In this document: one piece after another, positions 29,965 to 40,604 of the stretch
How the letters are laid out: each line of letters starts with the position of its first letter
Position numbering within the stretch: the stretch's first letter is position 1
From: Theodoxus fluviatilis
Lineage: Eukaryota > Mollusca > Gastropoda > Cycloneritida > Neritidae
Direction of reading: 5' to 3'
NCBI GenBank assembly: GCA_034096865.1
Contig: JAWQFJ010025453.1
Coordinates: forward strand, 1 to 48,660
DNA: 48,660 nucleotides
Translations under genes and position numbers: made by a program
Notes under the pieces: generated by a model
The model's database searches: none
Told to the model about the DNA's origin: nothing
The model's input: only the letters and a program-made list of their open reading frames with translations

Positions 29965-32900
29965 CAGTCCATCTCCTTTCTAGTCTCCCTTCTTGTCTGT
30001 ACACGTCAGTCCATCTCCTTTCTAGTCTCCCTTCCTGTCTGTATATATGTCAGTCCATCTCCTTTCTAGTCTCCCTTCCTGCCTGTATACACGTCTGTCC
30101 ATCTCCTTTCTAGTCTCCCTTCCTGTATGTACATGTCAGTCCATCTCCTTTCTAGTCTTCCTTCCTGTCTGTATATATGTCAGTCCATCTCCTTTCTAGT
30201 CTTCCTTCCTGCCTGTATACATGTCAGTCCATCTCCTTTCTAGTCTCCCTTCCTGTCTGTACACGTCAGTCCATCTCCTTTCTAGTCTACCTTCCTGTCT
30301 GTATATATGTCAGTCCATCTCCTTTCTAGTCTTCCTTCCTGTCTGTATATATGTCAGTCCATCTCCTTTCTAGTCTTCCTTCCTGTCTGTATATATGTCA
30401 GTCCATCTCCTTTCTAGTCTACCTTCCTGTCTGTACACGTCAGTCCATCTCCTTTCTAGTCTCCCTTCCTGTCTGTGCACGTCAGTCCATCTCCTTTCTA
30501 GTCTCCCTTCCTGTCTGTACACGTCAGTCCACCTCCTTTCTAGTCTCCCTTTCTGTCTGTACGCATGTCAGTCCATCTCCTTTCTAGTCTTCCTTCCTGT
30601 CTGTGCACGTCAGTCCATCTCCTTTCTAGTCTCCCTTCCTGTCTGTATATATGTCAGTCCATCTCCTTTCTAGTCTCCCTTCCTGCCTGTATACACGTCA
30701 GTCCATCTCCTTTCTAGTCTTCCTTCCTGTCTGTACACGTCAGTCCATCTCCTTTCTAGTCTCCCTTCCTGCCTGTATACACGTCAGTCCATCTCCTTTC
30801 TAGTCTCCCTTCCTGTCTGTACATATCAGTCCATCTCCTTTCTAGTCTCCCTTCCTGTCTGTATATATGTCAGTCCATCTCCTTTCTAGTCTACCTTCCT
30901 GTCTGTACACGTCAGTCCATCTCCTTTCTAGTCTCCCTTCCTGTCTGTGCACGTCAGTCCATCTCCTTTCTAGTCTACCTTCCTGTCTGTGCACGTCAGT
31001 CCATCTCCTTTCTAGTCTCCCTTCCTGTCTGTATATATGTCAGTCCATCTCCTTTCTAGTCTACCTTCCTGTCTGTGCACGTCAGTCCATCTCCTTTCTA
31101 GTCTCCCTTCCTGTCTGTGCACGTCAGTCCATCTCCTTTCTAGTCTCCCTTCCTGTCTGTTCACGTCAGTCCATCTCCTTTCTAGTCTCCCTTCCTGTCT
31201 GTACGCATGTCAGTCCATCTCCTTTCTAGTCTACCTTCCTGTCTGTGCACGTCAGTCCATCTCCTTTCTAGTCTCCCTTCCTGTCTCTTCACGTCAGTCC
31301 ACCTCCTTTCTAGTCTCCCTTTCTGTCTGTACGCATGTCAGTCCATCTCCTTTCTAGTCTACCTTCCTGTCTGTGCACGTCAGTCCATCTCCTTTCTAGT
31401 CTCCCTTCCTGTCTGTGCACGTCAGTCCATCTCCTTTCTAGTCTACCTTCCTGTCTGTGCACGTCAGTCCATCTCCTTTCTAGTCTCCCTTCCTGTCTGT
31501 TCACGTCAGTCCATCTCCTTTCTAGTCTCCCTTCCTGTCTGTACGCATGTCAGTCCATCTCCTTTCTAGTCTACCTTCCTGTCTGTGCACGTCAGTCCAT
31601 CTCCTTTCTAGTCTCCCTTCCTGTCTGTGCACGTCAGTCCATCTCCTTTCTAGTCTCCCTTCCTGTCTGTTCACGTCAGTCCATCTCCTTTCTAGTCTCC
31701 CTTCCTGTCTGTGCACGTCAGTCCATCTCCTTTCTAGTCTCCCTTCCTGTCTGTATATATGTCAGTCCATCTCCTTTCTAGTCTCCCTTCCTGTCTGTAC
31801 GCATGTCAGTCCATCTCCTTTCTAGTCTACCTTCCTGTCTGTATATATGTCAGTCCATCTCCTTTCTAGTCTCCCTTCCTGTCTGTACGCATGTCAGTCC
31901 ATCTCCTTTCTAGTCTTCCTTTCTGTCTGTACGCATGTCAGTCCATCTCCTTTCTAGTCTTCCTTTCTGTCTGTACGCATGTCAGTCCATCTCCTTTCTA
32001 GTCTACCTTCCTGTCTGTACGCATGTCAGTCCATCTCCTTTCTAGTCTCCCTTCCTGTCTGTATATATGTCAGTCCATCTCCTTTCTAGTCTACCTTCCT
32101 GTCTGTACACGTCAGTCCATCTCCTTTCTAGTCTCCCTTCCTGTCTGTGCACGTCAGTCCATCTCCTTTCTAGTCTACCTTCCTGTCTATACACGTCAGT
32201 CCATCTCCTTTCTAGTCTCCCTTCCTGTCTGTACGCATGTCAGTCCATCTCCTTTCTAGTCTACCTTCCTGTCTGTGCACGTCAGTCCATCTCCTTTCTA
32301 GTCTCCCTTCCTGTCTGTACGCATGTCAGTCCATCTCCTTTCTAGTCTCCCTTTCTGTCTGTATATATGTCAGTCCATCTCCTTTCTAGTCTCCCTTCCT
32401 GTCTGTGCACGTCAGTCCATCTCCTTTCTAGTCTCCCTTCCTGTCTGTGCACGTCAGTCCATCTCCTTTCTAGTCTACCTTCCTGTCTGTACACGTCAGT
32501 CCATCTCCTTTCTAGTCTCCCTTCCTGTCTGTGCACGTCAGTCCATCTCCTTTCTAGTCTACCTTCCTGTCTGTACACGTCAGTCCATCTCCTTTCTAGT
32601 CTACCTTCCTGTCTGTACACGTCAGTCCATCTCCTTTCTAGTCTACCTTCCTGTCTGTGCACGTCAGTCCATCTCCTTTCTAGTCTCCCTTCCTGTCTGT
32701 TCACGTCAGTCCATCTCCTTTCTAGTCTCCCTTCCTGTCTGTGCACGTCAGTCCATCTCCTTTCTAGTCTCCCTTCCTGTCTGTATATATGTCAGTCCAT
32801 CTCCTTTCTAGTCTCCCTTCCTGTCTGTACGCATGTCAGTCCATCTCCTTTCTAGTCTACCTTTCTGTCTGTATACACGTCAGTCCATCTCCTTTCTAGT

Positions 32901-33216
32901 CTCCCTTCCTGTCTGTACACGTCAGTCCATCTCCTTTCTAGTCTACCTTCCTGTCTGTACACGTCAGTCCATCTCCTTTCTAGTCTACCTTCCTGTATGT
33001 ACATGTCAGTCCATCTCCTTTCTAGTCTCCCTTCCTGTTTGTGCACGTCAGTCCATCTCCTTTCTAGTCTCCCTTTCTGTCTGTACGCATGTCAGTCCAT
33101 CTCCTTTCTAGTCTCCCTTTCTGTCTGTACGCATGTCAGTCCATCTCCTTTCTAGTCTACCTTCCTGTCTGTATATATGTCAGTCCATCTCCTTTCTAGT
33201 CTCCCTTCCTGCCTGT
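28795..33216. repeat. 42/44-bp satellite, about 90-100 units
   Basis: Unit contains GTCAGTCCATCTCCTTTCTA and GTCTCCCTTCCTGTCTGTAC, with alternative tails: ACAC, GCAC or TCAC (42 bp) and TATATAT or ACGCAT types (44 bp). It is interrupted at about 29146-29614 by the second copy of the 817-bp duplication. Early units have TCAATCC and TTCTTG variants, later ones TCAGTCC and TTCCTG. All apparent reading frames are artefacts. Confidence 0.96.
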
Positions 33217-33620
33217 CAAAATCGCAATGTCTACAGGGAAACATTCCATCCATCCTGCCTATTCGCTTGTTGCTTTGACCGTCTTCCTGCATTTTCCCCT
33301 GGGCAGCCAGCCTGCCTGTTTGGCTGTCAGTTTCCTTGTCTGCTTGCTTGCCGGTCGGTTTCTCAGCCTGCCTGTCAGCCTATTTCTCTGCCAGTCTGCC
33401 TACCTGTTTCCCTGCCTGCCTGTTTCCTGTCTGCCAGCCTGCCTGCCTGTCAATCGTGCACTTCCGATCGATGCAGCGCGCCCGGGCACGCACGCGCGTC
33501 CTTCATGCGCCTTCCAGCAGGATGACGTAAGGCACGCACTTTTTCCCCTGACCTCCATCCCAGCTGCCAGGGCGGCGGAGCGGTCTGCAGAGAGCATCCA
33601 CTTCCCGGCACTGCGCATCC
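33217..33620. other. Unique spacer between satellites
   Basis: CTGCC-rich, then a CpG-rich stretch with GCGCCCGGGCACGCACGCGC near 33478. No gene recognised. Confidence 0.5.
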
Positions 33621-33624
33621 TGCC

Positions 33625-34640
33625 ATATCTGCTGCCTGCTACATCTGCTGCCTGCTACACCTGCTGCCTGCCATATCTGCTGCCTGCTACATCTGCTGCC
33701 TGCTATGTCTGCTGCCTGCTACATCTGCTGCCTGCTACATCTGCTGCCTGCTACATCTGCTGCCTGCTACATCTGCTGCCTGCTACATCTGCTGCCTGCT
33801 ACACCTGCTGCCTGCCATGTCTGCTGCCTGCTACACCTGCTGCCTGCTATGTCTGCTGCCTGCAACACCTGCTGCCGGCAACATCTGCTGCCTGCCATAT
33901 CTGCTGCCTGCTACATCTGCTGCCTGCTACACCTGCTGCCTGCCACACCTGCTGCCTGCCATGTCTGCTGCCTGCCATGTCCGCTGCCTGCCATGTCTGC
34001 TGCCTGCCATGTCTGCTGCCTGCCATGTCTGCTGCCTGCCATGTCTGCTGCCTGCTACACCTGCTGTCTGCTACGTTTTGCTGCCTGCTACGTTTTGCTG
34101 CCTGCCATATCTGCAGCCTGCCACATCTGCTGCCTGCTACATCTGCTGCCTGCCATGTCTGCTGCCTGCCATGTCTGCTGCCTGCCATGTCTGCTGCCTG
34201 CCATGTCTGCTGCCTGCCATGTCTGCTGCCTGCCCTGTCTGCTGCCTGCCATATCTGCAGTCTGCCACATCTGCTGCCTGCCATGTCTGCTGCCTGCCAT
34301 GTCTGCTGCCTGCCATATCTGCTGCCTGCCACATCTGCTGCCTGCCACATCTGCTGCCTGCCATGTCTGCTGCCTGCCATGTCTGCTGCCTGCCATGTCT
34401 GCTGCCTGCCATATCTGCTGCCTGCCATGTCTGCTGCCTGCCATATCTGCTGCCTGCCATATCTGCAGTCTGCTACATCTGCTGCCTGCTACATCTGCTG
34501 CCTGCTACATCAGCTGCCTGTTACGTCTGCTGCCTGCTACATCTGCTGCCTGCTATATATGCTGCCTGCCATGTTTGTTGCCTGCTACATCTGCTGCCTG
34601 CCACGTCTGCTGCCTGCCATGTCTTCTGCTTCCTTTCTGT
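33625..34640. repeat. 16-bp satellite (TGCTGCCTGCCATGTC)n
   Basis: About 63 units with CTACATC, CCATATC and CTACACC variants. A few degenerate units occur, such as TACGTTTTGCTGCC near 34072. Three forward frames of 290-490 codons are open by chance. Confidence 0.96.
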
Positions 34641-34671
34641 ACACAGGAAACTGGCGATCGGCGCTGAAAGG

Positions 34672-35180
34672 GCGGCTAGACATCGAAAGGATGGCTAGGC
34701 GTTGAAAGGGTGGCTAGGCGTTGAAAGGATGGCTAGGCGTTGAAAGGGTGGCTAGACGTTGAAAGGATGGCTAGGCGTTGAAAAGGTGGCTAGGCGTTGA
34801 AAAGGTGGCTAGGCGTTGAAAGGGTGGCTAGGCGTTGAAAGGGTGGCTAGGCGTTGAAAGAGTGGCTAGGCGTTCAAAGGGTGGCTAGGCGTTGAAAGGG
34901 TGACTAGGCGTTGAAAGAGTGGCTAGGCGTTGAAAGGGTGGCTAGGCGTTGAAAAGGTGGCTAGGCGTTGAAAGGGTGGCTAGGCGTTGAAAAGGTGGCT
35001 AGGCGTTGAAAGGGTGGCTAGACGTTGAAAGGGTGGCTAGGCGTTGAAAAGGTGGCTAGGCGTTGAAAGGGTGGCTAGGCGTTGAAAGGGTGGCGAGGCG
35101 TTGAAAGAGTGGCTAGGCATTGAAAGGGTGGCTAGGCGTTGAAAGGGTGGCGAGGCGTTGAAAGAGTGGCTAGACATTGA
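34672..35180. repeat. 19-bp satellite (GGCTAGGCGTTGAAAGGGT)n
   Basis: About 27 units with AAAGG, AGAGT and GACGTT variants. Confidence 0.96.
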
Positions 35181-35361
35181 CACTGAGGGTGGCAAAAGCG
35201 GTTCAACACAGTCGTTCCTACAAATGCCCCTATAGTGAGGTCAGCGCCCAAGGCAAGCCAGGCAGCTTGTGGATTCAGGCTGGAGAGCTGCGCCTACTGC
35301 AGTATTCCCAATTTGGTGGGTTATAGCAGAGCACAGCTTGAGTCCGCTTTGCGTCTACTAC
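35181..35361. other. Short unique spacer
   Basis: No feature recognised. Confidence 0.4.
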
Positions 35362-35755
35362 TCTACACCACTTCACTCCACCCACCCTACTCTACATCAC
35401 TCCATCCCACACCACACCACTCCACTCCATCCCACACCACACCACTCCACTCCATCCCACACCACACCACTCCACTCCATCCCACACCACACCACTTCAC
35501 TCCACACCACTCCACACCATTCTACTCCACACCATTCAAATCCACTCCACACCACTCCACACCACACAACACCACTCCACACCACACCACACCATTCTAC
35601 TCCACACCATTCAAATCCAATCCACACCACTCCACACCACACAACACCACTCCACACCACACCACACCACACCACACCATTCAACTCCACACCACTCCAC
35701 ACCACACCACACCACTCCTCACCACACCACACCACACCACACCATCCACTCCAAA
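35362..35755. repeat. Pentamer-based CCACA/CCACT satellite
   Basis: Mix of CACCA, CTCCA and CATCC words with longer internal repeats (for example CTCCACACCATTCAAATCCA twice). Almost free of G on the + strand. Confidence 0.92.
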
Positions 35756-36269
35756 ACGCCACCAACACCACTGGCTCCAAAGGCAGACCTCCACCTTGAA
35801 ATGTTGGGCGTCACGTGACTGCTCTGACAAAGTTACAAAGGGCAACGCAACTCGAACAAAAATCTTTCCTACGAGAAAAATGGCTTCCAGAATGACGGCA
35901 AGACAGTGAACTGATCACAGCAAACGCAGGACATTTGCCAGACACAAAGGATTTCAATGACTACACGAAACAGATGACAGGCGACTGCGCGTATCAGAAA
36001 AACATATATTCCAGACTCAATGAAATGTTGGATCTGTACGGGACAGAAGCTCCGAAGCACCATTGTTTTTGGTGGCATGCGAGTGACCAGGCGCCACGAC
36101 GCGTGGGGTGGGGAAGGTCCCCATGCTGGGAGTGGGATGAGCTGAGAGGAACCATATATTTATTTCCTTCATCGTACTAAAAAACCCTCACTTTCACTTA
36201 GCTCTAGCCATGTCCCTAAAATAGAGTTTATTTTGACAAATGTACATTCGTTTGTACTGTACTCCTTCA
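35756..36269. other. Unique spacer, no gene recognised
   Basis: About 510 bp. Small frames on both strands match nothing known to me. Confidence 0.45.
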
Positions 36270-36412
36270 TCCCCCCCCCCCCCCCTTTTTTCCCCTCATT
36301 AGGGCTGGACATAGAAGAATTCCTTTTCAAGAGGCAACGAGTAAAGTGTATTTACCAGCGTAGCCACTCGGTGTTTGCAAGAAGACTGGAAGTGAACCCT
36401 TCGAGAGGCGCA

Positions 36413-36500
<88 letters not shown>
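36270..36500. repeat. Poly-C tract and (CA)n microsatellite
   Basis: A C run at about 36270-36285 and (CA)n at 36413-36497. Confidence 0.95.
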
Positions 36501-36501
<1 letters not shown>

Positions 36502-36587
36502 CGCCCACCCCCATCACGGCAAGGCGAGAATCACTGCACTGGTCATCACACTGCTTCCTGTCCTTCTCTCCTCGCTGGAGACGCAAG

Positions 36588-36830
36588 GTCGAGCACAAGA
36601 CCAACAACACAGCACTGCCTGCTGCAAGGTGGAGCACAAGACCAACAACACAGCACTGCCTGCTGCAAGGTGGAGCACAAGACCAACAACACAGCACTGC
36701 CTGCTGCAAGGTGGAGCACAAGACCAACAACACAGCACTGCCTGCTGCAAGGTGGAGCACAAGACCAACAACACAGCACTGCCTGCTGCAAGGTGGAGCA
36801 CAAGACCAACAACACAGCACTGCCTGCTGA
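36588..36830. repeat. 41-bp minisatellite, about 6 units
   Basis: Unit contains GGTGGAGCACAAGACCAACA and ACACAGCACTGCCTGCTGCA. The copies are nearly perfect. Confidence 0.95.
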
Positions 36831-36975
36831 CGTGTACTCAGACTGTTACGACTTGACGGTGACAGAGCTACATTTGGAATCATTCATGTTGTCAGCTACA
36901 ATAGCCTACTTACTGCTACCAGGCATTGTGCACAGTATGGCGCGTCATCCGAAACGTCATCAAACAAAAAGTGAA

Positions 36976-39116
36976 GGTGGCCTTCCACATTTCCATAAAT
37001 ACCTCTCTCACCTGTGACGCGACCTCCACATTTCCATAAATACCTCTCTCAGCTGTGACACGACCTCCACATTTCCATAAATACCTCTCTCTGCTGTGAC
37101 GCGACCTTAACATTTCCACAAATACCTCTCTCTGCTGTGACGCGACCTCCACATTTCCATAAATACCCCTCTCACCTGTGACGCGATCTCCACATTTCCA
37201 TAAATACCTCTCTCTGCTGTGACGCGATCTCCACATTTCCATAAATACCTCTCTCAGTTGTGACGCGACCTCCACATTTCCATAAATACCTCTCTCTGCT
37301 GTGACGCGACCTCCACATTTCCGTAAATACCTCTCTCATTTGTGACGCGACCTCCACATTTCCATAAATACCTCTCTCTGCTGTGACGCGACCTCCACAT
37401 TTCCATAAATACCTCTCTCAGCTGTGACGCGACCTCCACATTTCCGTAAACACCTCTCTCAGCTGTGACGCGACCTCCACATTTCCGTAAACACCTCTCT
37501 CAGCTGTGACGCGACCTCCACATTTCCATAAATACCTCTCTCACCTGTGACGCGACCTCCACATTTCCATAAATACCTCTCTCTGCTGTGACGCGACCTC
37601 CACATTTCCATAAATACCTCTCTCTGCTGTGACACGACCTCCACATTTCCATAAATACCTCTCTCTGCTGTGACGCGACCTCCAAGTTTCCATAAATTCA
37701 TCTCTCACCTGTGACATGACCTCCACATTTCCATAAATACCTCTCTCTGCTGTGACACGACCTCCACATTTCCATAAATACCTCTCTCTGCTGTGACGCG
37801 ACCTCCACATTTCCATAAATACCTCTCTCTGCTGTGACGCGACCTCCACATTTCCATAAATACCTCTCTCAGCTGTGACGCGACCTCCACATTTCCATAA
37901 ATACCCCTCTCACCTGTGACGCGACCTCCACATTTCCATAAATACCTCTCTCACCTGTGACGCGACCTCCACATTTCCATAAATACCTCTCTCACCTGTG
38001 ACACGACCTCCACATTTCCATAAATACCTCTCTCACCTGTGACACGACCTCCACATTTCCGTAAACACCTCTCTCACCTGTGACGCGACCTCCACATTTC
38101 CATAAATACCTCTCTCAGCTGTGACACGACCTCCACATTTCCGTAAACACCTCTCTCACCTGTGACGCGACCTCCACATTTCCGTAAACACCTCTCTCAG
38201 CTGTGACACGACCTCCACATTTCCGTAAACACCTCTCTCTGCTGTGACGCGACCTCCACATTTCCATAAGTACCTCTCTCTGCTGTGACGCGACCTCCAC
38301 ATTTCCATAAATACCTCTCTCACCTGTGACACGACCTCCACATTTCCGTAAACACCTCTCTCAGCTGTGACACGACCTCCACATTTCCGTAAACACCTCT
38401 CTCTGCTGTGACGCGACCTCCACATTTCCATAAATACCTCTCTCTGCTGTGACGCGACCTCCACATTTCCATAAATACCTCTCTCACCTGTGACACGACC
38501 TCCACATTTCCGTAAATACCTCTCTCATTTGTGACGCGACCTCCACATTTCCATAAATACCTCTCTCTGCTGTGACGCGACCTCCACATTTCCATAAATA
38601 CCTCTCTCAGCTGTGACGCGACCTCCACATTTCCATAAATACCTCTCTCTGCTGTGACACGACCTCCACATTTCCATAAATACCTCTCTCTGCTGTGACG
38701 CGACCTCCACATTTCCATAAATACCTCTCTCTGCTGTGACGCGACCTCCACATTTCCATAAATACCTCTCTCTGCTGTGACGCGATCTCCACATTTCCAT
38801 AAATACCTCTCTCTGCTGTGACGCGACCTCCACATTTCCATAAATACCTCTCTCAGCTGTGACGCGACCTCCACATTTCCATAAATACCTCTCTCAGCTG
38901 TGACGCGACCTCCACATTTCCATAAATACCTCTCTCACCTGTGACGCGACCTCCACATTTCCATAAATACCTCTCTCAGCTGTGACGCGACCTCCACATT
39001 TCCATAAATACCTCTCTCTGCTGTGACGCGACCTCCACATTTCCATAAATACCTCTCTCAGCTGTGACGCGACCTCCACATTTCCATAAATACCTCTCTC
39101 ACCTGTGACGCGACCT
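36976..39116. repeat. 41-bp satellite, about 52 units
   Basis: Unit TGACGCGACCTCCACATTTC then CATAAATACCTCTCTCAGCT plus G. Variable words are GCG/ACA, CATAAATA/CGTAAACA and CAGCTG/TGCTG/ACCTG. Reverse-strand frames of 60-184 codons are artefacts. Confidence 0.97.
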
Positions 39117-39380
39117 TTTTCAAGCACGACGCTGTAAGCGGCACAGCACTGGCATGACGTCAACATTCACTTCTTACGGCAGTTCGTTTCTACCTAGGTG
39201 CATCACTGCCGTCCATTGTGGACAGAGACCATGACTTTAATTGAAACGGCGTGTATTTTTGGTGTACCATCTTTCTCGTCGTCAACTCCAATACTCTCCG
39301 GCCTTTTCCCAACAAAGGCCTTTGAGCAGAGCTTGTGAGACAAGCTGGTATTTTTCTGTGAGGCCTTCCCCAGACTTCGC
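39117..39380. other. Unique spacer
   Basis: No gene or repeat recognised. Confidence 0.4.
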
Positions 39381-39480
39381 TGTGTGTGCGTGTGTGCGCG
39401 TGTGGGCGTGTTCGTGCGCGCCCGTGTGTGTGCGTGTGTGTGCATGTGTGTATGTATTTGTGTGTGTGTGTTTGTTATGT

Positions 39481-39525
<45 letters not shown>

Positions 39526-39555
39526 CACATGTGTGTGCGCGCGCGCGTGTGTGCA

Positions 39556-39589
<34 letters not shown>

Positions 39590-39642
39590 CATATGTGTGT
39601 GTGTGTCTGTGTTCATATGTGTGTGTGTGTATGTGTCTGCGT

Positions 39643-39685
<43 letters not shown>

Positions 39686-39712
39686 TGTGTGTGTGCGCGC
39701 GCGTGCGTGCGT
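39381..39712. repeat. (GT)n-rich compound microsatellite with GCGC patches
   Basis: Alternating GT with TGTGCGCGCGCGTG segments near 39533-39550 and 39690-39705. Alternating purine-pyrimidine DNA of this kind can adopt Z-DNA. Confidence 0.95.
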
Positions 39713-39867
39713 TTCACTCTGCGAGTCTGTATCTGCCAGCCTATTTCACCACAGCCACTTTCTCTTCGACTTTTTGTTGAAGGTCAACTCAAGCCATCCA
39801 CAGCGAGAATAGACACTAACTCCACGTGGAACACCAAAGTGAACGCTTCCACCAGGCACTGCAGAAA

Positions 39868-40572
39868 CTCACCACGCTCCTTGCTGCCTCACCACGCTCC
39901 TTGCTGCCTCACCACACTTCTTGCTGCCTCACCACGCTCCTTGCTGCCTCACCACGCTCCTTGCTGCCTCACCACGCTCCTTGCTGCCTCACAACGCTCC
40001 TTGCTGCCTCACCACGCTCCTTGCTGCCTCACCACGCTCCTTGCTGCCTCACCACGCTCCTTGCTGCCTCACCACGCTCCTTGCTGCCTCACCACGCTCC
40101 TTGCTGCCTCACCACGCTTCTTGCTGCCCCACCAAGCTATTTGCTGCCTCACCTTGCTGCCTTACCACGCTCCTTGCTGCCTCACCTTGCTGCCTCACCA
40201 CGCTCCTTGCTGCCTCACCACGCTTCTTGCTGCCTCACCACGCTTCTTGCTGCCCCACCAAGCTATTTGCTGCCTCACCTTGCTGCCTTACCACGCTCCT
40301 TGCTGCCTCACCTTGCTGCCTCACCACGCTCCTTGCTGCCTCACCACGCTTCTTGCTGCCTCACCACGCTTCTTGCTGCCTCACCAAGCTCTTTGATGCC
40401 TCACCTTGCTGCCTCACCACGCTCCTTGCTGCCTCACCACGCTCCTTGCTGCCTCACCACGCTCCTTGCTGCCTCACCACGCTCCTTGCTGCCTCACCAC
40501 GCTCATTGCTGCCTCACTACGCTCCTTGCTGCCTCACCACGCTCCTTGCTGCCTCACCACGCTCCTTGCTGC
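39868..40572. repeat. 20-bp satellite (ACCACGCTCCTTGCTGCCTC)n
   Basis: About 35 units. A 126-bp block containing the variants TTGCTGCCCCACCAAGCTAT and CTCACCTTGCTGCCTTACC appears twice in tandem (starts 40111 and 40237) and a third time in altered form. Confidence 0.95.
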
Positions 40573-40604
40573 CAATACGCGGAAGACGGCAGACGGAAAG
40601 TCTC

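Noticed and set aside
35397..35780. Trp/Cys/Gly/Val minus-strand frame
   Set aside because: Complement of the CCACA/CCACT satellite.
39241..39812. Cys/Val-rich frames over the GT tract
   Set aside because: Microsatellite translation.
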